Assembly (NCBI GenBank): GCA_023525975.1
Contig: CM042034.1
Location: 4,037,501-4,101,500 of the forward strand
Origin: Smallanthus sonchifolius
Lineage: Eukaryota; Streptophyta; Magnoliopsida; Asterales; Asteraceae
DNA: 64,000 nt
Reading direction: 5' to 3'
Below, piece by piece: positions 12,701 through 22,568 of this stretch; within the stretch, counting starts at the first letter, position 1; every line of letters begins with the position of its first letter. The notes under the pieces were generated by a model. It was not told the DNA's origin and did no database searches. It worked only from the letters and a program-made list of their open reading frames with translations. Made by a program: the position numbers and the translations under genes.

Positions 12701-14363
12701 GAGAAGGTTGGAACACATTTACTACTATAAATAAGAAACACATGTTTTTAATTCCAGAAGATAACTTAGGCTAAAGCTTATACTGTTGACATCATTACGG
12801 TTAAGAAGACTTGATATTTTGGGATTAATAAGTTCTTCACATGATTCATCAAGTATTATGATTTAATGATATGAGAAGAACGTGTTATTTCTATCAGTAC
12901 ACCTGTTTTGTTTCTGGTTTTGTAGAGATAGTTAGAATAAATATAACATAATTCTAAACTAGCATGAGTAAAACCGGATTCCATTAAGAAACCCATGGTT
13001 TGTTAATCAACAGCTGCAAATATCAGGTCTAGACAATATGTAAATAATATTTCAGATTCTCTTAAACTTCAATAGAACAAACATTTACCAACGTGTCAGT
13101 GTAACATATAAGCAACTTGCTTCACTAAATATGGATAGTAATTAGTATTTAACATCCTTCATTCTTCATAAAAACAAAGGCATCACATTGGAACGGCCAA
13201 GGCCCCACTATAATATATTACTATAACCAAAACAAGTATCAAAATAGGACGGTTGATAGCTTCCATGTTATCAACAAAAAAGTGCATGTGGACTGTTCTC
13301 CGTTCATGCAGAAAACTGATTATAATGAGTAAATAAGAAATTGCGTTTGCTTTTCCTTGTTTTTACTAGTAATATAAAATTCAACAAATTTCCCAAATAT
13401 TGCACATGTAGGATCTCCATACTATCAATTTTGTCAAGGACATAATATTTACCTTCCATATAATGGCTGTACAATCACTTGATGAAGATGCTAAATAGTT
13501 CCCATTGTTAGAGAACTGAACAAACCAAACTTCATTCTTGTGGGCGGACAAAATCTGCACCAATTTCAAAGAAAGACAGATTTACGTATACATATTAATA
13601 AGAAAAGTTAAAAATCCACAAGTCAAATTTACATGAGATTTAAAACATGATACAAACCGGTGGAAAGTTATATCATAACACAAGTAGCTTCTAGATTGAA
13701 CTTACACACCTGGACTGTTTCTGTAGGGATTTGATCCCGGCCACATCGATGATCCTTATAGATTGATACATGATCAAGAGAATTGTGATAGATGCATGAA
13801 TCAATTTGGGAACCAACCACCCTTTCAACCAAATGTTCCAATCTTCTATCAGGCACGGTGATTGGTGGCGGAATCAATTTTCCCAGTTCATTTATAAGAA
13901 AATTTCTCAACTCTTGAGAAACATCACTGTCATCATGAACCTTATTCAAACCGAGCTCTCCAAGTGAAAGCAAACCAAAAGCAAGCATGTGCACTTCCTC
14001 TCTACCCACTTGCAATTTCGAAATTTGTTTACGCAAAAGGGATAAAGCTAAAGAATCATCGCCTCGACCCAAACACTCCAAAAAGTACTGTTTGGAAACG
14101 AGAAACAAAGCAGTGTCCCTTTGTTCATCTGTCATTTCTTTGATCCCATAAATGTTAGCAATACAGCCTTCCCAATCTGCACCAAGGACCAACGATTCAA
14201 GCCGCTTAAATTCTGACGATTTGCATGAAATCCTCGATTCTGATTCCAAAGAAGCTGCAGATTTGTCATATCCTAACGAATATAGACACTGAATAAGAAT
14301 CCTTACAAATTCATGCTTTTTTATCACTCCTTTCGGGCCAACCATTGTCGTTAAATTCTCCAT
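9773..14363 (-). CDS. LisH-CTLH-WD40 protein, WDR26/GID7 homolog
   Basis: Minus-strand coding exons are 14363-13710, 13554-13453, 11274-10639 and 9958-9773, about 525 aa. Residues 14-46 form a LisH motif (FVRILIQCLYSLGYDKSAAS), followed by a CTLH region to about residue 110. WD40 repeats start at residue 219 (ILSAHKNEVWFVQFSNNGNY) and end with SASDDQTIRIWGP just before the stop. This architecture defines WDR26 proteins, members of the CTLH/GID ubiquitin-ligase complex that help build the ring and recruit substrates. The last intron is odd. The conserved junction SENSQ / VYIWN falls at 10639, but the next bases are AT, not GT. A donor AAG|GTCACC 45 nt further on (10594/10593) keeps the frame and would add 15 residues (540 aa). 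A strong out-of-frame donor (A|GTGAGA) lies 14 nt upstream. Gene identity is firm; this junction is not. Confidence 0.85.
10343..10620. repeat. GGGTCA-type MITE abutting the last splice donor of the WDR26-like gene
   Basis: The copy starts TAGAGGTGGCA at 10343 and contains GCATTAAAAACACGCTTTAGG like the copies at 5722 and 7515. Its right terminus (CCACCTCTA) is missing. Instead the sequence runs through a GGTAGGG repeat straight into the exon. A deletion may have joined MITE and exon and removed the original donor. Confidence 0.5.
12421..12603. mobile_element. Tourist-like (PIF/Harbinger) MITE
   Basis: Perfect 13-bp inverted termini GGGGCTGTTTGGT / ACCAAACAGCCCC enclose 183 bp and are flanked by the TTA target duplication (12418-12420, 12604-12606) typical of Tourist elements. 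The interior is several copies of CTCTTAATGGTTCAG in both orientations. It lies in the large intron 2 of the WDR26-like gene. Confidence 0.88.
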
Positions 14364-15010
14364 TAATGAACAGCTTCTTTCTATGGTCCAAGATTCTCAT
14401 ATCTTCCACTTAACCAAAACACATGGCAACTCAACTGCCATTATGATACCAACTACCAAGAACTGCAGGAAAAAGAAGAAAAAAAAACCTAAATTCAATT
14501 TTATGGTTATTATGAGAGGTTAAATTTCTATACATGCATGATATTTATAGGTTTACACATGTTGAATCCAAAAAAATCCTGATTAAAACAATAATGCCCT
14601 AACACGTATATGCTATTCAAGTGTAGACAATTCAACATCCTATAATCAGCTCATGTAACATCTTCTTAATCACTGATAATATCATCAAAATCGCGTTGAC
14701 TTCAGGTTCCTTATTGCGTTAATCAATTAGACATTTACACTTAAAATTCAAACAAGTTCATAACTAATACTACAAAAACCAAACGAGAAATCGAGAAATA
14801 CATCGATCAATAAAGGAACGGACATACATGAAACTTGAATCAATTTAAAGTACCTCGTGGTCGATTGGATTGTGTTCGAAGTGCGAAATTGCAGATTATC
14901 GATGACTTCAATGCGGTGGTAGCTCAATCAATGAAATTAGTAAAACCCTAGGCGAGAGCGGTGATTCCGATAGACGATAATCCGGTGGATGACGGTGAGA
15001 TCGGTGCAAT
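14364..15010 (-). promoter_or_regulatory. Probable 5' leader and promoter of the WDR26-like gene
   Basis: Upstream of the ATG at 14363 the minus strand has pyrimidine/purine patches and, at 14850-15010, GC-richer text typical of a plant 5' UTR first exon. A UTR intron between about 14470 and 14850 is plausible (CTGCAG at 14463-14468), but its ends cannot be fixed without a transcript. Confidence 0.35.
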
Positions 15011-16598
15011 TTTCAGAGTCGAAAAGGGGGGTTAACCAATTTTGTTCATAACCCTTCATTTATGAGATGAGTTTTAATTTATTTTATTCGGATAATTTAA
15101 ATTGACATTGACAAGGACATATCTATCCGAACGAGATGGTATCGTGTCATGCACATTTTGAAATTTCAATTGTCGCACACAGACAACAATTTTTTAGAAA
15201 GATAACATTGAATTCTTTTCACTTCATTTCCTTTATTATATCTCTCTTTTTCTCACGTTTCACTACACCCCACCAATCTCCGACTTTTCTTTTAACTGAA
15301 TGGTGGCAAACGTTACTTCATACTCCTTACTGCAATGGCATGTGTCGAATATCGTTTCCATCACAGCAATCCACATCTGGCTTTCTAATGGACTAACCGC
15401 TCCTTTCAATTCTCCTGGTTTACACGTCATAAAGTCCTTATACGTGCACCGGGCTTCGCATCAACCTTTGGAACATCATATTCCCTATCATGAGGTTTCT
15501 CAACCTCCTTGTGGTTAAGCCAACTCTCCAAATAACTTTGCAAATCTGCTTGCATAGTCGGGATTTTGCGTCGGAACTTTGCAGATCTGCTTGCATAATG
15601 CAATTTGTCTATGGATGGCTTCTGGGACTTGTTCGACTTCGTTCTTGTCGGGAGGTGGACACGCAATTCTCCCATGGCTCACTTCATCACGCATCTCTAT
15701 GTTTCGAGGTTCAACCATTGTTTGCTGAGATACGAATTTCGTTTAGTTTCACACTCGTTTTCCCTAACAGTAGTCTAGGGTTTCACATTACATGCCTCAT
15801 GCTATTCTAACCTTATTCAAGCATTTTAAGGTTTCACGTAAGGCCCGTTTATGCATTTCTACTCATGCATATTCATTTATGCACTTTAAGCATGCATATT
15901 CACATTCTCGGGTTACTGTATGTTGACATAAGTTATCATATGATGTTTGCGATATCATGATGGTATCATACATTAACTCTCATACTGGACAATTGTGAAC
16001 TAATATATGTTACGCGTCATGATACTCCAACTACCATATGGAGCTTACACCAAACAACCTCTTCGAGAAGAATCAAGCCTTAATATTTTGATGTATTTAA
16101 CAAGTTTTAACTTTGCATTTATATAAGACATAATTTGTACACATTTTAGTATTAGAAAATGACCTCTATAAATAAAAAAGTGGGGTTTTTTAAAAAGAAA
16201 AGGTTGGGACCTGTTTACACTAAACGTTTTTAGTTTTTAAACCATCGGTCCATGGTAGAAGTAGGGTGCTACTTGATCCATGTATGCACTAATATCGGAT
16301 ATTCCATACTCAATGTTAAATAAGATTTGGGAGTTGAAACTGAAGAAGTGATATTATGACTTATCATTATACACTTTTGTATTTATTCGTTTGCATTGGT
16401 AATCACTATCATTTTCTTGGGACGTAACGGGCATCGATACTAAGATCAACTGGTGATCAATGCTAATATCAAGATTATTGAGTTAAAGAGGGAGTCAATG
16501 TCTTATCAATGAAACGTTATAGGGTAATCCCTACACATTTATAGCGAAGACAAATATCGATTAAAGATTGAGGATTGGACATAAGATGAACTTATTAT
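15011..16598. other. Intergenic region without a supported gene
   Basis: Between 15427 and 15718 two overlapping minus-strand frames show ordinary-looking composition (segments such as KVPTQNPDYASRFAKLFGEL), possibly an old transposon-derived coding fragment, but I recognise no domain. The rest is AT-rich with no clear repeats or RNA genes. Confidence 0.3.
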
Positions 16599-18345
16599 TG
16601 TAACGAACCAAAATCCGGGTCTCGTTATAAATAAATAAATAATTCTAATAAATATTATGGTGAAAATAATATTTTAGAAACAAGTTGAAACAAGCGGGTT
16701 TCAAGTTAGTAACGGGGATATACTAATTTTAACTAGTTATGGAAGGAAATGGAAAAGATTGAAAGTAGAGGGGCTAAAGGTGAAACATGGCAAATCTGCC
16801 ATATTTAACCTTTAGAAGTCAAAATTTACTTCATTTTGGAGTTGGGTCGTTCAAGAGAAGAGGAAGAGAGGAGAAATCGGGTTGAAGCCAAAATTCGTGT
16901 GTTTGAAGCTTGTAACTTGAAGGTGTTGGCTCACACATCACCTTTCTAACATCAAGTAAGTGATTTCTTCCTCTTTGATCCACCATTTATGGTGTTCTTG
17001 TTGGGTTTTGTTGAAAACCCGAAATTATGGTTGCATGTGGTAAAATGGTGTTAGATTATTGATAATCTAGCTAAACTAAAGGTGTAAGAAGGTGAACAAC
17101 ACCGTGGAACCCTTTGATTTTGATTTTTGAAAGTTAGGGTTCATATGGAGGAAATTGGGGGTTTTGGGGTTTTGATGAAAATTGATAAATTGATGATGAT
17201 TAAGTGTTATAGAGGTGTTAGACACTTAAACAAACCCCGAATTAACTTAAAGAAACTAGTTTGATAAAAATTAGTGTCAAGGTATTGGAAAGAGAATTCT
17301 AGTGGTTGAGTTGAGTTCTTGATTAAAGGGGGTGTTTGGATATGGAAATAGCCCAAACGGGTCAATTTGGGTTGAAAATGGAAATTTGGGTGGTAAACTC
17401 AATTGTATGTGTTTTGGATGAATGATTAGATTACTAAACTAGGTGTGTATGTTTAGGCAATCAAATTGTGGGTCTAGAAGGCGGAGCGGAGTCGTCTAAC
17501 CCAAAAGGTAAGTGCCTATGCACTTACTTAGTATTGATGATAAATGGTGAATTTTATGGATTATGTGTTATGTGATTGTGTGCATATTTGTGATATGATA
17601 AATTGTGAATGATTTAGTATGTGCAATGAATGAATGTAGTTATAGTGTTAACCTATAATGGTAATGGATCATGTGTTGATCATAAATGAAACGGAGATAT
17701 GGCCTTGTGCCATATTGGAAATGGATCATGTGTTGATCATAAATGAAACGGAGATAAGGCCTTGTGCCATATTGGAAATGGATCATGTGTTGATCATAAA
17801 TGAAAAGGAGTTATGGCCTTTGTGCCATAATGGAAATGAATCATGTGTTGATCATAATTGAAACTTGTAGTAAGGGTGCAAGAATATGTAGCCTAAATGA
17901 CAATTTGGGTGGAAACGGGTCAAATGGGTGAATGAGTGAAACAAGTAGGAATTTACTTGTTTGTTATGAATTTATCTTCATTACTAATGGTGATATGTGT
18001 GGTGAATGTAGGAAAAGCTCCGAGGTAGTCAAAGTCAAGTTCAAGGCGTTGGCGGATCCTCGTATGCATATTTTCATGTTTTGATGATTTGGTGGAATTC
18101 CCCCTTTTTGATTGTAATTTGATAAACAAAACATGTTTTTGGGTTGTGATCATGTTGTTGAAGGGGTTTTTGGTTAAAACCCATGTGTTGGGCAAATTTG
18201 TTGTCTTGTATTTTGGAAAAAGTTGGAAAAATGGCTAAGTATGAAAACCTGCTGAAACCTGAGAAACTTTCTGAGTTTTTGACTCCCTCGCGTATCGCGA
18301 GGGAGGAAACTTGTTTTCTCGCGCTACGCGAGATGGTAAAAAAAA
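16599..18345 (-). mobile_element. LTR-like element, copy A (inverted relative of 46224-48086)
   Basis: Read on the plus strand it starts TGTAACGAACCAAAATCCGG, the reverse complement of the right end of the element at 46224-48086. The two share collinear blocks: a CAAATCTGCCATATTTAAC region, a GAAGGTGTTNNCTCACACAT block, CACTTACTTAGTNTTGATGATAAA, the hairpin array and the CTCGCG palindromes. It is therefore on the minus strand, with its left (TGTAACACCC) end missing beyond about 18345. The frame at 17658-17861 is only a 57-bp tandem repeat read in frame and is not a gene. Confidence 0.6.
17640..17830. repeat. 57-bp tandem repeat with four hairpins
   Basis: Stem-loops at 17640-17658 (TTATAG/CTATAA), 17697-17715 (ATATGGC/GCCATAT), 17754-17772 (same stem with one mismatch) and 17811-17830 (TTATGGC/GCCATAA) are separated by near-identical spacers containing GGATCATGTGTTGATCAT. 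The array corresponds to the six-hairpin array at 46852-47065. Confidence 0.75.
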
Positions 18346-19085
18346 AAAAAATTCCTGGGTTAAGACTTCCACGCGTTAAAGTTTTGTTTTTAAAAGTGGT
18401 GTGTTTCAATTATTCACGTGAATGATTTTACATCTGTTTTGCATTTTAAATTTCTTGTAATATACCCGTTGTCATTTGAGTTTTTAATAAGTACAAACAA
18501 GTTAAAATTAAAAATAGAACATTTACCTCACTTACTTTTCAAACAATATAATAGGTTAGAAACTCATGTATTTCATGGGTCGAATAATGATAACTTGTTG
18601 TAAACATCAGTTTTATTAAGATTTGCATGTTAGATGTTATTAGCCATTGTTGAAATAGGATATAATAAAGATTTAAGAATTATAAATAACAAATAAAGAA
18701 GATTTAAGAATTTAAAAATTATATTTTAAGATAAAATATAATTGAATACTTCTTATGATTTAATAAGTTTTAATAAAATATTAGATATTTAATTATTTAA
18801 AGTCATTATTATTTATTAGGAAAAAAAGTTATTTAATACGAGCGAGGGGCGGGAACAAAAAATTAAGTTTCACTAGAAGTCGACACGTGCGAGATAAAAT
18901 TATTCATTTATTATAACAAAGACATATATCATACAATTTCAGTCATAAATAAATTGTTTATTTTATATTTAACAAATACATTGTTTATCTTTTATTTTGG
19001 TAAATAAAACAACTTAATGAACTAAGATATTGTATAAATAAAATAAATTGTTGTGGTGTTTTTTTTCAATGAAGGTACCATTTAT
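18346..19085. other. AT-rich intergenic DNA
   Basis: The sequence is AT-rich and apparently non-coding. An imperfect self-repeat lies at 18655-18720 (AAGATTTAAGAATT twice). I see no gene or bounded element. Confidence 0.3.
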
Positions 19086-19387
19086 TGCATTTAGTGAGCC
19101 AATGAGTCATAGATCAATTGTTTTGGGAAAAAACATCCCCATAACCTTCTAATGTGTTTAAGGATTTGATATTCCCTTGGTGAATTATGCCCAGGTGGGC
19201 CATGGCCCAAGGGTCTACCATAGTGGACATTTGGGAGTTCGGGTGGTGGGTTTCCCCTGGAATGGTGGCAGACCGGGTCATCAGCGATGTCTGCGTTCAC
19301 GGACGTAAGTGGCATTTCGCCAACAAATTTATTCGGATGACCGGGCTTATAATATTCGTTGACCGTTCAAATAAATGCATTTAGTGA
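19086..19387. repeat. GC-richer insert between 12-bp direct repeats
   Basis: TGCATTTAGTGA occurs at 19086-19097 and 19376-19387 and encloses about 278 bp whose base composition differs from the AT-rich surroundings. It contains the palindrome GGGCCATGGCCC (about 19197-19208). The direct repeats could be a target-site duplication of a retro-inserted sequence, although no poly-A tail is visible. A 74-codon minus-strand frame (19091-19315) covers it but resembles nothing I know. Confidence 0.35.
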
Positions 19388-19764
19388 TCCCTTAATCCTT
19401 TGGTTACACTCGTTATGTCGTTGCTTAAATTAATACACTACTTTAGAAGAAAAAAAAAACATCCCGGTTAAACAAAAATAATCAACTAATTTAAAAAAAA
19501 AATTGTTTATTTAAAAGTTATTTTAACATATCCCCTTATTTTAACAATTCAATGATTTTTGGACATGTGGTCAATGGCACTCCGTCCAGGAAGCCCAAAA
19601 AGGAACACTTGATAAATGGGCCCGTTTAATCTTTATATTTAATTTTGTTAATCATCATTAATGTACATGAGGAAAATCTTAGTGGGGTGCAAGCAAACAA
19701 ATAACTAGATTTGTTTGATAATCTTCTCTATTTTGATTTCATTAAAAATACAACTAATTGATTT
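19388..19764. other. AT-rich intergenic DNA
   Basis: No gene, RNA or bounded repeat can be supported here. Confidence 0.3.
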
Positions 19765-19765
19765 A

Positions 19766-19984
19766 GGGGGTGTTTGGGATTACTTTTTGATCTCCTTATT
19801 GACTTATTAACTTTTTAAAAAAGTTAATAAGTTAAAAGTTTGTTTGGATAAAACAAAAGAAGAAAGAAAAATGGAGAGAAAAAAGGAGATTTCAAGAAGT
19901 AAGAAAAACTTACTTTTCAAAACTCCTTATTAACTGTTTGCAAAAGTCAAAAAGGAGTTTTCAAAAGTAATCCCAAACATGCCC
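19766..19984. mobile_element. Tourist/hAT-like foldback MITE
   Basis: Inverted ends GGGTGTTTGGGATTACTTTT and AAAAGTAATCCCAAACATGCCC enclose about 219 bp with a second internal inverted pair (AACTCCTTATT / AGTTAATAAG types). Outer bases read TTAGGG...GCCCTAA. The TSD is ambiguous. There is no coding capacity. Confidence 0.7.
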
Positions 19985-20159
19985 TAATAATCTGATACTT
20001 TTGTTAATTTTTTATTTATTTAAATTAAACCTTGTATCTCTTTATACGGATAAACCATTAGTGCCAAAATGCTATAGAATGCAAGATTTGAAAAGCGATC
20101 ATATTTTTTTTTATTACTATGTTAGAATATCTTGTACTAGACAAGTTCAATAAATGTAA

Positions 20160-20612
20160 TCTATACTACTTAATAAACAAGTAAAATTATGGGACATGTG
20201 TCACATTCTGGTGCATTCTTAGCATAACTTTCTCGTCTCTCTCTACTATTAAATACTATATTAAAAAAAATATTTTTAAGTATTTAATATCAATTTAAAT
20301 ATGGATACTTTTTATTTAATTATGGATTGTTATTATATCATTAAACAAATGCATTTAATATGGATTACAATTTATCAATTACATAAAATAAAAATAATGC
20401 CAAGTTAAAAAAATGTTTTAAAAATTAACTTAATATAATTTATAAATGTCACGTTAAAGTACACATATTTTGACGAGTGTATATGTTAAAATATTATATT
20501 ATATTTTATTCAAACCGTGCAAAACACGGGTTTTAAAAACGTAAATTTTTATTTACTAATTATATAACATTACATTTATTTAGCTCGTGTAATACACGAG
20601 ATTCTAACCTAG
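20160..20612 (+). mobile_element. Small non-autonomous Helitron
   Basis: It starts TCTATACTACTTAATAAA after an A (20159) and ends in CTAG followed by T (20613), as expected for insertion between A and T. A hairpin CTCGTGTAATACACGAG lies 9 bp before the CTAG end. Inside is CCGTGCAAAACACGGG, a second palindrome common in plant Helitrons. It is 453 bp with no coding region. Confidence 0.82.
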
Positions 20613-21030
20613 TATTATATATTTAGTAATAAAAAATTTATGTTTTTAAAATCCGTGTATTACACTAGTTGAATAAAATATAATGTAATATATTAACACG
20701 TACACTTGTTAAAATATATTTTAAAAAAATATACTTTAACGTAATAGTTATAAATTATATTAAGTTAATTTAAAATTTTTTTTTTCAACTGTGTATCCAT
20801 AATTATCCATAATCTAATGATATAATAACTCATATTAAATTCATTTGGTTAATGATATAATAATTATTCATAATTAGATTTGTATAAAATATTTAGAAAT
20901 ATATATTTTTAATACAATTATTTAATTAGAGAAAGATGTGGAAAAACATGATGAGTATGCGGGAAAAACATGATGAGTATGTAACAGGATGTGACACGTG
21001 TACCCTTTAAATTTTTATTTACTACTATAA
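20613..21030 (-). mobile_element. Second Helitron copy, inverted
   Basis: Reverse-complemented, this segment repeats the order of the adjacent Helitron: a TATAGTAGTAAATAAA start, a GGGTACACGTGTCACATCCTG block (compare GGGACATGTGTCACATTCTGG), then TTTTATTCAACTAGTGTAATA and ACGGATTTTAAAAACATAAA. It lacks the terminal hairpin and meets its neighbour at the shared CTAGT, giving a head-on pair. Confidence 0.65.
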
Positions 21031-22200
21031 AAAAATTGTATTACAATTTCTAAATATTTGTGATTATGTATTGTATAAGGGAAAGGGTTCAATGTTATGT
21101 TAACACGTATCTTATGAGGGTTTGAGTTCTTTTTTGAAATTTTAATTTCAAAATAGAAAAGTTTTGTTTGTTTGACCATTTTTAAGAGTTTCTTAAAAAA
21201 AAATACTACAACACTAGTGACACCATTTGATGTTATATGGATATCTGTCGATGTTCGTGGTTATAACACATTCAATACATATAGCTGATTCCCGACATGA
21301 AAGATGATACAATCATAGAAGTAGCTAGAAAATATAGAATAATAATGATATAATTCAAGAAGTAGCCAGAAAATATAGAATGGTTAAAACACTATAACAT
21401 ATTGTGTGTCACTGATCAACTCATTACAAAACAAGCCTAAACCCTAATAAAGTTTTATTAACTATGGTAAAGACATTTATAGCAAAAATACTATATACAC
21501 AATAAATTTTATCTCCATTATTGATTTAATGTTAACCAAAACATTTTGTCTAGTACTCTTCCGTAGTTGAAACGAGGAGAAATAAGATGCTCAAATTGAG
21601 TCACGAATTATCGAATAGAAGCCAAGTAGCATCGACATAAGAAAATAAACAAGCATGTGATGGCGCGAGTTACAAGTGTAGAGGTATGTGACGATAGCAG
21701 TGAATGTAACAAGTGCAGTGACGATGCCTGTTTTTAAAAACAAGAAAACTTTGTGATGACAAATCAAAATACAAATTCTTTATGTTATTTATACCAAACA
21801 ATTAAATGAATTAAATAAATGCACATTTTTATAATTAAGTAATAATTAATTATTGCTTATGTTTCAAACAAAAACAAGTCAACAAAAGTATTATGATTTA
21901 TAAAGGCGAATTAACAACTAATCCCCAAAAACAAAAACAAAACAGACCCTTCTTTTTCTGTTCTTTTTTTTAGTCCCCGTTCAGTCCTGTTCTTTTTCAG
22001 CAGTACGTAACACGCGCTTACCCACGCGCTTACCCACGCGCGTACACCAGACACTCTTTATGTAATCTGCTAGACCTGGAGCGTGCAATAATAAGCGACC
22101 CCACCTCACTCGCAGACCCTCCCCCTTTCCATCTCCCCTGTTTCTTCTCTCCCTCCCCATCCCAGCTGAATGCTGTCATTAGTTCTTCATCTCTCTCACA
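21031..22200. promoter_or_regulatory. Upstream region and probable promoter of the ALE2-like gene
   Basis: AT-rich sequence up to about 21950 gives way to a CT-rich block at 22080-22280 (CTCTCTC, CCCTCCCC, CACACAACACACAC), typical of plant core promoters and 5' leaders. A short direct repeat ACGCGCTTACCC occurs twice at about 22011-22035. No further gene is seen. Confidence 0.4.
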
Positions 22201-22410
22201 CACAACACACACTAAAAACCTTTTTCTCCAATTTTCTGCAAGATCTAGCCATTGTTTTCTGTCTTACTAGATCTCCATTTTCTCTCTCTACTTCACTCGG
22301 TTTCCGTACCTACAACTCGTTTGCTTCCGATAGTCTCCGCAGTTTATGGATCTGCATTGCGGTATTTGAGCCAGGTTTTCACTTGATTTCACGCTGGAGG
22401 AGCTGTAGTG

Positions 22411-22568
22411 ATGGTGTGCTTACTTGTCGTTGGACGAATTAACGGAGGTGTTTGTCGGTGGAGTTTACTCGAAGTGCAAAACCCTAGCTCGGAGTTCAGC
22501 GTTGCGGAATCAATTACATCCTTAGTGTTTTGACGATGGTGTTTATGTCTTCGATTACAAGATGCTAA
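22411..22568 (+). promoter_or_regulatory. Two upstream ORFs in the leader of the ALE2-like gene
   Basis: uORF1 runs 22411-22533 (40 codons plus TGA, starting MVCLLVVGRING). uORF2 runs 22536-22568 (10 codons, MVFMSSITRC) and overlaps the main ATG at 22562 by seven bases in another frame. A shorter one starts at ATGGATCTG near 22346. All precede the signal-peptide ATG, so they could reduce or gate translation of the kinase if the mapped leader includes them. Confidence 0.5.

Noticed and set aside
15427..15718. Two overlapping minus-strand ORFs that might be a small gene
   Set aside because: No recognisable domain, no convincing splice or promoter context, and overlapping open frames on both strands; left as possible old transposon remnant.
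17658..17861. 67-codon ORF with repeated MDHVLIINETE units
   Set aside because: It is the 57-bp tandem hairpin repeat read in a frame that happens to stay open; the unit length is a multiple of three by chance.
17640..17870. CRISPR-like array of palindromic repeats with spacers
   Set aside because: The spacers are near-identical rather than unique, and the context is a plant retroelement.
22170..22442. 90-codon ORF upstream of the ALE2-like gene
   Set aside because: It covers the CT-rich leader and promoter and has no domain; at most it is an upstream ORF, and its ATG may precede the transcription start.
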